64,000 nucleotides of DNA from Massospora cicadina. Lineage: Eukaryota > Entomophthoromycota > Entomophthoromycetes > Entomophthorales > Entomophthoraceae. The stretch lies in the NCBI GenBank assembly GCA_022478985.1, contig JAKSZP010005666.1:19466-83465 (forward strand), in the 5' to 3' direction. Position 1 is the first letter of the stretch; every line of letters begins with the position of its first letter. Below are positions 1 through 12,300 of this stretch, piece after piece. Both the position numbers and the translations under genes were made by a program. The notes beneath the pieces are model-generated. The model worked only from the letters and a program-made list of their open reading frames with translations. It searched no databases and was not told where the DNA came from.

Positions 1-300
1 AATCTTCACTGATATGAAGGTATACCTGAAGTTCTGAGTCAGCAAATAGGAAGGGGAGCAGAAGCCAGCTCTGTACCATCCTCTGTAATTGATGTGAATT
101 GTATTACCAAACATCTATATATTGAAAAATAATTATATTTTTAATCAACTTCTCATTTCAGTCAGATTTGAAGTAGAATTTTATATCACATTGAGATATG
201 TAGTATGGATTGTCTATAAGATAATGCAAAAATAACTTCTCAAAATAATTATAAAATGTTCAAGTTAGTATTAATTATGAGGAAGTTTACAATAGGGCAC
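1..300. other. AT-rich flank, no gene seen
   Basis: AT-rich sequence with no usable reading frame or recognisable motif. It lies beyond the 3' end of the minus-strand LINE and may be its 3' UTR or the flanking DNA. Confidence 0.4.
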
Positions 301-899
301 AGTTTGTTAGGCTCATGGCCAGGGCTATCAGGGGCTAAGCTAGTTGCCAGATAGTCATGCCACTGGGCAATCCTCTAACCTGTAAACCAGGGTGTCAATT
401 GCACCGCACACTTTATAGGGGCTTGTGAGTAGAGTTGGACCGCTCAGTTGTTTGTCAAGCCCCATGTAAGCATCTCCAGACATGTGCCCTAACCTTCAGG
501 TGAAGCTTAATGTGTCACAAGGGTCCATATTTTTTGCGTTGTCTCATCATACAGCTGGTCATTAGGTCCAGGAGGGTGATTTGGGATAGGATCCAGGTCC
601 TTGGTGGGGAATAGTCCTCTACTGAGATCCATGTACCCCTGCATTCCTGGGTGTAGGCATGAGTTGCAGACCCTCAATTTTGTTGGTCCCTTATGATGCT
701 GAGTGTAAACAGCAATTTATCTCAACAGATGACCTTCAGAGTCTCTTGGGAGAAACTTGATGATTGGTGCAGGCCATGGGCATTTAGTTTGGCAGCCAAG
801 TAAGATAGAAGGGTATTCCTTGCCGTGAGGTTAATGAGTCTGAGTTACCTGTCCAGGTTAACTCATGTGGTGTGGATCAATGGTTCATAGCGGTGGTTG

Positions 900-2944
900 G
901 GCTTGTCACCATTGCAATCCAATAAATGAAGTTTTATCTGCTTGTTCGATGTATTCAGTGAAGCCTAGTCTTCCTTCCTCTCTTAGGCCATTGTGCGGGC
1001 CTATTCTTTTTAAAGCTCTCTTACCATCCACAACTATGACTGCAGCAAGGCCCTTATTCATTCTTGGAAACCTGATAGGAAGGGAATTATGGCAACTGAG
1101 AACTAGAGGATCAGGAGCAGGAGGAAGTTTGCGACCATGACTCTTCCAATGAGCCCTTTGTTCCTCCATCTGTAGTGGCAATTCAGGATGCAAGCTTCCT
1201 GAAAAGCCTGTCTTTGATACCTGGCATGTCCAGCCCATTGAGGTTCAGTAAGATGCCCAGGTGATTCACTGGGTTACCTGAGGGCGCCACCCCAAATGGG
1301 CCCAGATTCTGCTTGGTTTCCTAGCTCTTGAAGACTTTGAGAGATGGCTAAGGTAGTCTTTGGATGCTGCCAAATTGTATACAGTTTGCTAAATATTTTT
1401 TTAATTTCTGATGATTGCACTTTCCATTGAAAATTACTTAAATTAAGGATTCAGTCTTTGGTATTGAAATTTAAATTGCTTTAAAATATCTATAATAGCG
1501 TCTGCGTCATTGTATCAGGTTTTAAATTTTTTTAATTTGCATAAATCAAACAAAATCATTGATTTGTTATGCATCCATAATTATTGGGTAATTTGTGAGA
1601 CTTTCAATTAATTTATTAAATGATTGATAATTGGTGATAATTTTATTTTTAAAAGTAATCCCTTGCAACAAAGTGATGTCAGGTTTGAAGGCGTTAACTG
1701 GCTACTGATTTCTTGCAGCTGAGGCAATTCTTGCTCTTGAATTTTTTGAACACATTTTTTATAAAATTGCAATTTATTGGGTTTTGCTTATGATGTTTTG
1801 CCATGACATAATGTTTCCTCATATGACCAAAGTGCCAGGTTTAAGAAACCCTAGAGTTTCCCATCTGAGTTGCCATTTCAGGCTGAGTGGGGGTGGTTGT
1901 AGTGGGGGTGGCTGTGGCTGGCCTGATGGCGATCCTCAGATTGAGTTTTGCCTCTTCAGGTCAGTTAGGTGATTGATGCACCAATAACAGGCAAGACTTC
2001 TGTTTTTGTTTTATTTACTCTCATGTTGTTAGCTTTTCATAATGATAGTAGTTGGCACAAGTGTCTCCTTGTCCTCCTTGCTTGCAATCCCAATGACCAT
2101 GTCATCCGTGTAAGCCAAAGCCTTCAGCATCAGCTGCTCATGTACACTGATGCCCTTTGCTCCTCTTCCACTGCCTGCAGTACTGGGTTAAAGGCCAGGT
2201 TGTACAGCTGGGGACTCAAAGGGTTCCCTTGCCTCAATTCAAACTATGTTGATATTGGCGTTGATTGAAATCTGAGGGCCTAGGACTAACTTGCTGGTTG
2301 TTTTGGTTTGTTTCATGGCCCATTTGAGGAACTTGCAAGGCAGGTGCACTCTTTTCATGCAATAGTGTAGGTATACCATTCCACTCTGTCATAAGCTTTT
2401 TTCTGGTCCAAAAATACTAATGACCTCTTAAAATTTGAATGTGTTACTGTGAATGTGTTGATATTGTCTCAGATGCTCCTGCTGGGGACAACCCATGCTG
2501 GTTTGGGAATACAATGTCCTTCCCAATCTAACCCAGATGACACGCCAGTATTTTTGGCAGCATTTTTGTGTCACAATTATCAGCAAGATAAGATGCCAGT
2601 TGTTAAGTGTTTGTGGATCGCCTTTTTTGTAAAGGAGAATGAGCAGGTGTTTCCCCCTGGCAACGCCTGGTTTTGTCAATGCATTTACTAAGTGATTTGA
2701 GGAGAATATGGCCTAACAGGTCTGGGAATGCTGTTATTATCTCATATGGGATTCCATCAGGTCCTGAGCTCTTCCGCTGGGTAAGATTTCTGATAGCTGT
2801 GTTGAGCTCTACCTTTGTTATCAGCAACATGAGGACCAAAGTGTCACGGATAAGAGGTGGCTTACCTTCCCATGATTGACTTAATGCCTTTAGGTAAAGC
2901 ACTTCATTCAAGTATAGTTTTGTATAGTAATCACTAGCATCCAT
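900..2944 (-). pseudogene. LINE reverse transcriptase remnant
   Basis: Read on the minus strand this encodes a LINE reverse transcriptase. In order there are a KSSGPDGIPYE block (about 2790-2750), an LLYKKGDPQ-like block (about 2640-2600, expected to be followed by NWRPISL, here NWHLILL), a QHG block (about 2500), a remnant of the motif A region ending near 2370, a QGNPLSPQLYNLAF-like motif B near 2220 after frame correction, and the catalytic YTDD at 2112-2101 (usually YADD). Downstream, 1238-906 is a 110-residue open stretch fitting the post-RT region. It needs several frame changes, so it is non-functional. Function and family are secure; exact ends are not. Confidence 0.8.
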
Positions 2945-2959
2945 TACCCATGCTTTGCT

Positions 2960-3860
2960 AAGGTGTCTATAACATTTCAGGTAATTTGAACTTATTACTT
3001 TAATTTTTATTATAGTTAATCAAAAAACCACTTAGCCAAAGCTAAAAGTCTCAATTGGATCAACCAAAAACCACCTACCACTCAGCCAAAACTAACCAAA
3101 CTTATTAAATCAACAAATTACTAATCACCTCCAAAATTAAATTGTATCCTATCGAATCAACCAAAACCATCAACCACTCAGTTAAATAAATAAACCTATC
3201 AAATCAATCAGATAACACCAAACTGCTACTCAAAACATCTCTTATATTTAAATTCATAATGTGTTTGTGACACGTCTTCCAGACTAATAAATCAACTTCA
3301 ACTTTAATTGTAAAAATATTTTATTAGTTAGGGGAACTAAACTGAGCAGGTTTTAAAAAATTATATAAACTAACATCAAGATTCCAATGCTTTGCTGTGG
3401 TGTCTAAACTTTATAAGATAATCCATATTGATAAACCACTAAACTGCTTAGCTAAAACCATTGAACATACTAAACTAATCAATCACCAACCACCTCATAG
3501 AAAATAAACTTACCAAAATTAATACAACTAAAACCACCTACTTACTAACAACTAAGGCCATTAAATATACCAAAACAACAAATTTCTTTCTACATTGTAT
3601 TTGTAAAACAAACCTAAACTTATCAAACAACCAAAATTACCAACGACTTACCAAACCAATCGACTTATTGAATTAGCCAATTACTAACTGCTCACTAAGA
3701 TCATTAAGCTTTTTAATTGATACAAAACCACCAACCTCTTGAAAAAACAATTAAACTATCAATTCAACCAATACCTAACCGCTCAGCCATAACAACATAC
3801 TGACAACCATTAAAAAATATAAAAAATTTTCACTTCTCATATACAAAACTTTTTATTGTA
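2960..3860. repeat. A/C-rich degenerate tandem-like repeat interrupting the LINE
   Basis: About 900 bp in which the plus strand is strongly A+C biased and G is scarce. Loosely repeated phrases such as ACCACTCAGCCAAAAC and AAATCAACCA recur every few tens of bases. A longer direct repeat (tgctttgct..ggtgtcta) lies at 2951-2969 and again at 3388-3406, suggesting two units of about 437 bp. It separates the LINE endonuclease from its RT. No reading frame is evident. Confidence 0.55.
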
Positions 3861-3869
3861 CTATGAAAT

Positions 3870-5205
3870 TAAAAATTCAGCTTCAAGGTGCACGTGAACC
3901 CCCTCCTGTACACCTGTATATAAAGTTTCATAACTCTATATGCCGTAGTTTTGGCTGAGCATCATGCACACACATACACTTGCTTTTATTATAGATGGGT
4001 AACTTCCACTAGCACCTCTGGGGTTCATGCTACTGTGCCATCCTGCAAGGTTAGAGATACACACTGAGCCTTGGGGTTCTGGGTGTTGAATCAGCACATG
4101 AAGTATCTAGATGACTTTTCACCTTCTGCCATAAGCTTTGCCCCTGACTGTAGCGCGAGCTTCTTCTGGCAAGTCTATTTAATCTTTTGATTTCAAGGGT
4201 CAAAAAACCCATTCCATTGTTCAGTTTTGTTGTGGCCCAATTGCTGGCATTTTTTCTCTAGGTGTTTTTGGCAGTTAATTGCCTTCTTAAGTGCTAACGC
4301 CTCTTCTACATGCCTCCTGGTGGAAGCACATTATGTGGCTGCAACTAACTCAGCTTTCAAGTGCCACCAGTCCAGGATTGTTATCTCTATAAACAAGTCT
4401 CTCACGTTGGTAGACATATATTTATCACTAACCAATGGACGAAGTTAGCATTACACCATTTGCAGGTAAATATTTTCCCAACTAAGGTGCAGTTGTGCCT
4501 TCGTCTTAGGTCTCAAGGTGATTCTTACCAGCTGATAGTCTGAGTGACTGATGCCAACCATTTCAAAGTGCTCTACACATGCTCTAGGGTCGCTGGGATG
4601 CAGACAAGGTCAATTTGCGTCATCAAAAGCAGCTTGTCCTCTCTGATGTGTGGCCTCATCATATGTTTGAGGGTTGGCACATCCTTTGGGCGTGCATTGA
4701 TATCTCATGGCAGCCATGAGCAATGCTAATTCTTGATTTCTTTGGGGGTGGTCAATGTCTGAGGCCATCTGTCTGTGGCCTTGTGAGTTAACAGTTTATG
4801 TCTCCTAGAAAATTCTGCCCTCCAGTAATAGTATTCTGGGAACCTTATTGAAGAATTTGGCGCGTTTGTTTGGTTTTTGGGGCCGTAGATTTTGACTATG
4901 GTGTACGGATTATCTTGCCATGTGACAGTGATAGCCAGAACTCTCCCTCCCATAAGGGATCAGTTGATGACGTAATGGTGATGCCCCTGCCTGGACTGAT
5001 CACAAACCTTCAGTGAGTTGACCAGGTTGAGAAATTCAGGAGGAGCATCATGTCCACTTGTCTTCCTCACCCCTCAGGTAATGACTTTTCTGGATTGCCA
5101 AGATATCAGCCAGAGGTTTTGCAGGTGCTGTATTTTCTTGACCTAAGACAAGGCAGCCTTTATCCCTGTGATATTAATCGTCCCTATTGTGATTGGGGTG
5201 CCTAA
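3870..5205 (-). pseudogene. LINE endonuclease (EEP-type) remnant
   Basis: The minus-strand reading begins near 5202 with GTPITIGTINITGI, the typical N-terminal strand of LINE apurinic/apyrimidinic endonucleases (usually 'ixtlNixgi'). An open stretch at 4953-4726 contains GRVLAITVTW followed by a VKIYGPKNQTN-like block, the usual '..vyaPn' region of the family. Further segments down to about 3.9 kb read through stops. This domain nicks target DNA to prime LINE reverse transcription. It lies directly upstream of the RT apart from the A/C-rich interruption. It is inactive. Confidence 0.7.
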
Positions 5206-5299
5206 TTGCACAAATCACAGTAATTGGATAACTCTAGGCTAGTCAACCCGGTTCCATCAAAATTCAGGTGATTTGAGCTTTGAGTTTCTTAAAGGGTTT

Positions 5300-6260
5300 C
5301 CTGAACTACTAAATTGAGCCTAGATGAAGTGACACATGCTCTATCAGTGTTTGAGCCATTGTAAAACCTTTAGTACCCTTTAAATTGTAAGTTTTTTTAC
5401 TGAGACTGTAGAAAAGTGGCTTGAGTTAGGGATGATACCTGACCTGTTGATATTTCATTTCCAGTTGTTGTGGGTAGAGTTTGCCCCTGCATTGCCTCCT
5501 GTTCCTGAAGTTCTAAAGTCCCTTCCATTGACTCCTCAGGGACTTCCTTCAGAATTTCAAAGCAGTTTAATCCATATTTGTTGTTTGATTCCAGGATATG
5601 ATTTGACTTTCTAGCTTCCTCAGCTCTTTCTCTGGCCACAATCTGTTTCTTTGTTTTTTCAGCTGCTTTACATTGCTTAGTGGTAACTGGTTAAATCTAT
5701 TTGGTATTCACCATGATCCCCCAGTTGAACAGGGTCGCCACAACCTGAAGTTTTCCAAAATTTTTGTCATTTTCGTCCATCTCCTCTGGGTTTTCCACCT
5801 CTTGTTGTTTTTCTGCAGCTGAGCATGCATGGGCTTGGTAACCTAGTTACTGGCAGTGCTGTGATATTTGAGGCCTTCTCAAGAGTCACTTTAAAGGAAC
5901 TCAATGTTTCTTCTCCAGTAAAATAAATTGTTTGATGCAAGGGATCAAATTAAAGTTAGCCTCTGCCTCAAGTTTAGTGTCATTTACTATTATAGACTTC
6001 CTGCTACAGAGTTCAGGCATAATATGGGATCATTGAAGCTCAAACTGCTAAACTCTGCCATAAACTTCCAGGCTTTTATCAATTCTGTTTTGAAAAAGTT
6101 GCAGGGAGATCACTTGGAAGGTCTTTAAATAAGATGAAGAGGTCATTTTCCTTATTCTAGTGGGTTCAGTGTACCTTGATGTGGTGTGTCACACCTTTTA
6201 TGGCAACTTATATGATGACCTTAGACACAAATCTTCCTGTTCTTCTGTGGCAAAGCCAAT
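5300..6260 (-). pseudogene. LINE ORF1 remnant
   Basis: Minus-strand region upstream of the endonuclease. The best open piece (5639-5397, 80 residues) is charged, rich in E, Q and K, and precedes the EN domain as an ORF1 C-terminus would. Upstream pieces to about 6.26 kb are short and broken. Identification rests on position and composition; I see no intact zinc knuckle. Confidence 0.45.
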
Positions 6261-7380
6261 GTCAATAAATCTTCAAAAATAAGTCTTATTTAATAAACAC
6301 TACATCTCTGATATTTTTCTTTTTTCTGTGATTTCCAACAAGATCTCCAGGCGTTCTACCCCAAAGTTCACTCTGCCCCCATTTTTAATGGGAGGAAGGG
6401 TGAGTGAATGGCGTATGTTGTTGTACAGCATATGCTAATGGAGCAAACTGAGTACCCCTTAGTAGTGACTTGTATTTGGCTTTTAGTCTGGTTATTGTGG
6501 CTCACCAGGAGCTCCTTGTTGGAGCTTTTGATGCTTTTAGGGAATGTGATAATAAGGGGTTACCATCCTTTTTAAAGTTCACCCAAGACTTCTGATTAGT
6601 GGAGTACATCTTCTCCTTTTGTGTTTATTAGATTGTTCAAATATGATTTGAATTGCCTTACTACTAAAAGTGACGCTAAGGAGAAAGAAAAGCAATATGA
6701 TATAATATAGTAGATATAAGTTTTGTAAGTCTTGATGTACCATCCCTCCATCTAGACAGGGAGAAATTTCCTATTTTGGCACATAAGGACCCCCAACCCC
6801 AGTGCCCCTCTGATGCACCTCAGTGACTTGGCCATGTGATTTATGGGAGGTAGGTAACTTTCCTGCCCCCTACAGATCCTTCATCCCTACATCTCCCTTA
6901 ACTCAACTTCCTTATTAAAAACAATAGAAGAAGTGTGCAGGGGGTTGGTTGAGGTCAGGGGCCTTTGGTAGAACTCCAAGGCTCATCCCACCTCTAAGCC
7001 AGTTGCCCCAGATACAGAGGAAATATTAAAAACTCCCCAAGTCTTCCAAATCATCAGGAAAAACGGATATAGTCACAAAAATGTTGCATATTTTAAATTA
7101 AAGCTCCAAATTGTTTGTTACAATGCAAATTTATTTAAATCACAAGCTGCGAGAAAAATTGAAAAAACAACTATGCTGAGTGTACAATCCTGAGTAATCC
7201 ATGCTATTTTGACAGATCACCCTGAATCTTATCACAACCTGCTATCAAAACTTCTATGTTCTAGTTTAAGATTACATCCCCCATTACCATTTCTCCCCAT
7301 ACACCAAAACACCTAATGCATAGGGTCCCAGGCCCTATACTAGGACGAATCATATCCTCTACCCCTTCCTCCCATACTAT
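6260..7380. other. Unassigned sequence, no gene seen
   Basis: No reading frame or motif could be supported. It may contain the 5' part of the minus-strand LINE. Confidence 0.3.
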
Positions 7381-7386
7381 AAAATA

Positions 7387-7415
7387 GGCAACCATCCTAT
7401 TTAGGATAGGTTGCC
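7387..7415. repeat. Short inverted repeat (hairpin)
   Basis: Arms ggcaacc-atcct and aggataggttgcc flank a 3-4 nt loop, with one unpaired base. A TATAAAATA-like tract lies immediately upstream (about 7378). Possible edge of an old element; function unknown. Confidence 0.4.
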
Positions 7416-8188
7416 AGTAAATTTTTTTCCATTTGGTTCTTAATATAAATCAATTTGTTTTTCACATTTTGTCATGGAATCCTCCCTCCATGTCAACTTG
7501 TTGATCATTCCCAAAGGTATCTAGTGATGCACGCTTTCATCTGTGAAAGATCTCTGGAGATTGTTGAGAAGTTGTTCTGATCTATGGATCCAACGTTACT
7601 CCTCACTTTCTGCAAGTTTGTGGATGTCTATCTTCATAATCATGGCTGCTGATCTACCGCATATGCTGTGGAAACTGGCAAGCATAATTTTTTTTTAGTT
7701 GATCCATCCCATATGGGCCACAATCTGCTCATTTCATATTTTAAATTTAATCTAATCCATAAAACCACAACACTACTTAACCGCAAACCTTGGATGGGCT
7801 GTCACCTCCATGTCTCTCCCACTCATGGGGTTACCCAATTAAGACCTGCGGTTGCCCCTATTTCAGCCTTTTGTCTTGTTGTAGGGACCTTTGATATATT
7901 GTTAGAGCAAAAACACTTCTCAATTTAATCCTAGGGAGTCCCATCTAAAATTAATCAGTAGAGCTAAGCCCCTGGCATTCAGAATCATCTATTGGCCACT
8001 GTCAAATTCTTGCAAGATGGACAGTCTTCTTCAAACTAGATGTCACCTGATAATTTTAGAAGAGCTAAAATCAACAAGGATGTTGGTATATCATAAGAAT
8101 TATAAAAAATTTGGGGGAGGTGGGTCACAGTAATATTGATGAAGCACTGAGACAAATCTGGCCTATAAAATCAACTTACTTTAGCATT
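7416..8188. other. Host sequence left of element D, possibly an older retroelement
   Basis: Contains an 86-codon open stretch (7668-7928) with no family I recognise, and near 8000-8100 a phrase reading FFKLDV.. that could be a gypsy RT fragment. This is the DNA into which element D inserted. The identity is a guess. Confidence 0.25.
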
Positions 8189-8193
8189 GGTGC

Positions 8194-9292
8194 TGTCAGG
8201 ATTTTGGAATGACCACATTATCCAGCTGTGACAGAGTATAACACCAATCTATCTTTTCCACATTAGTTTGCTTTAGTAATATACAAACTTTTTGGACGTT
8301 GGAATTATAATGTAGGATAACTATAGTTAAACTTGTTCTTTATCAAAAATTAGGTAAATATATATTGGGATTCAATATGAGTTTGTTAACTATTGACTTT
8401 TCATTGGGGATGGCCCCTAAAAATGTTTGCAAGGAGTCAATTGTGGTTTATTTATCAACAATTAAATTTCTTATGCAAATTAATTGGGGTTTGTCAACAA
8501 TTAGTGAGAGTATTTTTGGAGTTACTAAAGCGTTGGCAGCGTTTTAATAACAGTAACTTGCAGATTAGCCTGAGTGATGCGACATGCTATTATTGGGTAA
8601 ATGGTCTCATTATATAAGCAGGCTGCTAGCTCAGAGATGTTCATCTGCTGGGGTTGGATAAGGCTCTGGGACATGCTATTTCCTTTACAACCCATGGAGG
8701 GTTATAATATAGTCAGGGGTGGATTTCTTCTAAGTGGATGAATCATTTACCTTTTGAGACAACTCATTAGGATTAAAGTTTGTCAGTGTTGGATGCCGTT
8801 TATATTAGAGTGCCAACAAAATAGTTGGTCACCAATTTTTTTTTATTTAAACCCCATATTTATTTAATAAAGACAAATTACTTTGAAAGACAAATATTTG
8901 ATGTATTACAATTCTTATTGTTTTCTTGTGGAAGAGTTTGATAAATAGTTTCTTTTATCTAGTTTGTCTTTATGTGCCAACTCTTGTAATTAAAGTTGAA
9001 GGGATAACGTATCTTTTCCATGTGGTTCTCAATAAGTCTTGTGTAAAGAGTTGAACCATCTAGTACTAAAAAAAAGAGTTGAAAGAAATATTTCTTGTCT
9101 AAATTGTTTTTAAATTATTAGTAGAAAAGTTGTTAATACCTTTCTTTAGGAGAAATACCTAAGAGAGTTAATACTATCAGTGTTGTGAAAAAAATCAACT
9201 AGATAGTAATCTCCATACAACTATCACCATACAATTTTTATTGAAAAATTAATCAAGAAAACAACTTTTTTATAATACCCAAAAAATTTACA
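8194..9292 (+). repeat. 5' LTR of element D
   Basis: Starts tgtcaggattttggaatg and ends tttaca, 1099 bp. It matches 48493-48638 plus 50591-51482 (3' LTR), for example the shared phrases ctgctggggttggataagg and aagcgttg near 8530-8680 and 50740-50880. Divergence between the two copies is obvious, so the insertion is old. Confidence 0.85.
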
Positions 9293-9294
9293 AT

Positions 9295-9311
9295 TGGTGC
9301 TCCTTACATGG
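9295..9311 (+). other. Primer-binding site of element D
   Basis: TGGTGCTCCTTACATGG, 2 nt after the LTR end. It belongs to the same TGGTGCTC type found in elements A, B and C. Confidence 0.7.
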
Positions 9312-9839
9312 TTAGTTGAGGTTTTAGGACAAATAGCACTTCAGGTTTATCTTCACCATCTCTTACAATAATGAACGTCAGAAATTGTGAACTAACTGAA
9401 CATGTTGAATAAGAATATCTTTAATTTGGCGTCACAATCTAATATTACTTTGGAAGAATGAGTTGTAAAAGCCAAGTAAGAAATAGAGCAGGCCAAGAGG
9501 TTTAACAATGATCTATATGGAAAAGTAACCCCTTGAAGAGGAAGGATAATGAAGTAATCAAGGAATTAATGTTTAATAAACTGCTTACAAAGCAAATAAA
9601 TAACAATTCCTTCAGCTCTAGAACAACGTAATTCAGATTGTAAATCTGCTTCAAGACCTTAAAATTCACAAGTTCAACTGTGCTCAGATGGAGGAAGATG
9701 TAACTAACAATACTGTAGATGAGTACTTTCTGTTGGGAAATTACATTCATAAGAAATATGCCTGGGACTTTTGCTGCACTTTGAAGGCAACTCTAAGTAA
9801 TACCCCAATAGTTGTTAGGGTAACTTGTTGAGTAATTTC

Positions 9840-10560
9840 TGTCACAGTGGTAATTGAAAAAGTTCAGAATACTCCAAAATTACCTGTGTTTCACTGGAAT
9901 AACATCAAATCCTTCTTTCCCCTGTTTAAAATGACGATTTTAAGATATGGCTACTATTATAAAAGTGGTAACAATTATAAAATGTTTAAACACAAATTTT
10001 CAATATATGGCATTGCTCCACCTGAACAAGGTTAATTGGTTGTACAAAGATGCTAAGGAAGCAATATTGAACGAGTTTGGTAGACCTGATTGGCTGTACA
10101 GCTTCAAACAGGAGTTCATGAGTATATAGTTTTAAAGGTGAGACCTTAACCAATTTTGTGATCATTTTTGTCAAAAAGTGAAAATCCTGACTGGTGCAAA
10201 TGTTCTGTAAGGCTTTAATTATTGGATTGCCATGCAGACGGCACTTAGGCCCTACTTAGATCTGCACTGAGCCATGGTTTTGGAGCTAGCAACTATACCT
10301 TACACTTTACAATTGGTGGAATATCTCAAGTTTTCAGGACCAACGTTCAAAGCACCTAACCAAAATGTTAAATCCGTTCCTGTTAAAAAATGTTCAGAAT
10401 ATTATGAATTATAACGAGACAAATAAGGATTACAGAACAGGTTTGTAATGGGGAAATGCCTGAAGTTCCAAATTGTATGAACAAATCTTAAAACTGCTGT
10501 CATAGATGTGGTAAAACTGGATGTTTAAACACTGAATGTTAGCAAAAATCAAAGAGCATT
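9840..10560 (+). pseudogene. Element D gag remnant with zinc knuckle
   Basis: Broken plus-strand frame downstream of the PBS. Near its end, 10498-10539 reads CHRCGKTGCLNTEC, a C-x2-C-x4-x-x4-C zinc knuckle in which the expected His is Cys (tgt; two transitions from cat). In gag, the knuckle binds element RNA during particle assembly. Upstream pieces (9847-10035 and neighbours) are open in short runs. Order and spacing to the protease are normal for gypsy. Confidence 0.65.
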
Positions 10561-10659
10561 TAAATCTGGTTTAGACTAAAGTGAAAAAAATTGTTTAATA
10601 TTTGGTAATAGAATTGGCAGTCTAGATATATACAATTTAGTAATACAGATAATTATGTT

Positions 10660-11274
10660 CCTTCAGATTTCTAAAGATGAATTGGATATTTATAGTGAAT
10701 TTGAAGAAGTTACACCTGATCCTCTCTATCAGGTTGTAGATTTATATGTAAACATGATCACTAGAGAGTATGCAAAGAGCATCAACCCAGAGATTATGAA
10801 AGAGTTTGCTTAACCTTATGCTTATCATCTAAGGAAGAAAGGCAGGAAACGCCAAAAAAGCTGAAGAATAACATAAGACAAAGATTAATAATGTGAACGT
10901 TTTAATGTCTATTAGTATGTTTAAAATGTCCTTCCAACTCTATCTAAAAATTAATTCATTATTTAACTCAGTTTAAGATACCAATATATACTCAGTAAAT
11001 AATTTGTTACAATACTCTGAGTGTACATATGCAACCATGTTAGTTATAAAGTGAAAACACAAGCAATAATTGATAATGGTGCACCTATTAGTAATTTTTA
11101 AAACAAATGAAGATCTCTCCAGATTTAACATCAGCAGAAAAAATATGGGACCTCCATGACAAACATTATAACATCCTGTGGAGCATATAATGCATTGCCT
11201 CTCTGATTCAGATTTCTGGTGGTATCAGCACCTGCCATAGTGTTGGAGAATCAAAACTATGACTTCATCATCAG
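10660..11274 (+). pseudogene. Element D protease remnant (5' part)
   Basis: The sequence at 11064-11098 reads AIIDNGAPISNF, the aspartic protease active site with DTG altered to DNG (gat aat ggt at 11073). Further on, frames give APAIVLENQNYDFII, the segment seen as ALENDNYDFLIG in element E. It is cut at 11274 by element A; the frame appears to continue after 32320. A retroviral-type protease would have matured Gag-Pol; the catalytic triad is lost. Confidence 0.7.
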
Positions 11275-12015
11275 TGTCAGACAATTAAAAGTCTGATATT
11301 GTAATAAGAGCGTTTTGGGTTTTAAATAATTATATTGGCCAAAAGACCCTGGCTAATTCTTGGTAAAACCTCTCAAATTGGGGTAATGCTATTCCACCCA
11401 CTTCTTGGCCAAATCATTTGATTTTCATTAATAAAATTTTGCTGAACCCGCGGCAAATTACAGGAAGTCATGCAGAGGCTCCTACCCAGCCTCTCTGCAG
11501 TACAGTTCAAACACCTAAGCAGAGACCAACCTCATTTATGGGCTTGGAGGGGTTCCACAAGGTGTAAATAATTTTCCCCGTGGTGATTGGCTCAAATATA
11601 CTCTATCTTTGCCTCAAGGATTTGTCCTACCTACTATCAACCCTCCATCACCCATTCCTATGAGGCAAAGTGGCTTTGTGAGCTCTGATAGCTCAAAGCC
11701 CCATATTCCCTAATTTGGCTTTTTAGCCTAATCTGAAGACTTGTCACTCTTACTCTGAGCCTCAATATCATTATAATATTAAGCAGTGAAGTATAATAAG
11801 AGTTCCCTTTTACCCCTATAGTTAACATAATAAAAGCCTTAAAAGCCCGCTTTTTACTAGTGTTACATTTTATTTATTTTAATATAAGTTGTTTATAAAA
11901 ATCCACTCAAGAAGTTATCCTAGCAGTTTAGAATAATAATTCTTCTGCAATAGTATTTTTGTAAATTAGGTGTCAAAACGCACCAGCGAGCTTAAAAACC
12001 GCCTGAATTCCAACA
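11275..12015 (+). repeat. 5' LTR of element A
   Basis: Begins tgtcagacaattaaaagtct and ends gaattccaaca. Aligns along its length with 31584-32320. Confidence 0.85.
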
Positions 12016-12017
12016 AG

Positions 12018-12035
12018 TGGTGCTCACTACAGAGG
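12018..12035 (+). other. Primer-binding site of element A
   Basis: TGGTGCTCACTACAGAGG, 2 nt downstream of the LTR end. Confidence 0.75.
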
Positions 12036-12057
12036 AGCCTGTACACCACAAGAAAAA

Positions 12058-12300
12058 ATGGAGGCTGGTGGAGGGATTAGCCCTCACAACCTTCCCGCTT
12101 CCGATGAGTCCCAGCTAGTTGAATTAGAACAACAGTTAGCTAATGCTTTGTCTCGCCTTAAAACGCTTGAGCAGCACTCCATCAATAAACCCCCTGTCAG
12201 AGATAAGTTCACTCTGGGTGAGGTCAGTATTGCGTCCTTTCTCTTTGTTTATGAATCTTCTATGGAAGGAGCAACTGACTTTCAAAAAACCCAGTACGTT
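12058..12300 (+). pseudogene. Element A gag, N-terminal fragment
   Basis: An ATG 22 nt after the PBS opens a frame of 81 codons before B's LTR cuts it at 12301. The product has a leucine-rich coiled-coil stretch (residues about 20-42, QLVELEQQLANALSRLKTLE) followed by a segment (FTLGEVSIASFLFVYESSM) matching the element E gag segment GEVSIFCFLYCNKS. Apparent codons after 12300 belong to the inserted LTR. The remainder resumes at 26918. Confidence 0.75.

Larger units (their letters stand above)
300..6260 (-). mobile_element. Decayed non-LTR retrotransposon (LINE, Tad/L1-like)
   Basis: In minus orientation the order is ORF1 remnant (about 6.26-5.3 kb), apurinic-type endonuclease (about 5.2-3.9 kb), an A/C-rich interruption (3.86-2.96 kb), reverse transcriptase (about 2.94-1.7 kb) and a post-RT tail down to about 0.3 kb. 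The order ORF1-EN-RT and the motifs (IGTINITGI at the EN start, SSGPDGIPYE and YTDD in RT) are those of an LTR-less LINE. All frames are broken by stops and frameshifts. Ends are approximate: I did not find a poly(A) tail or a target-site duplication. Calling it Tad/L1-like is inference from overall architecture. Confidence 0.75.

Noticed and set aside
865..1140. 91-codon plus-strand ORF
   Set aside because: It is the complement of the LINE post-RT reading on the minus strand.
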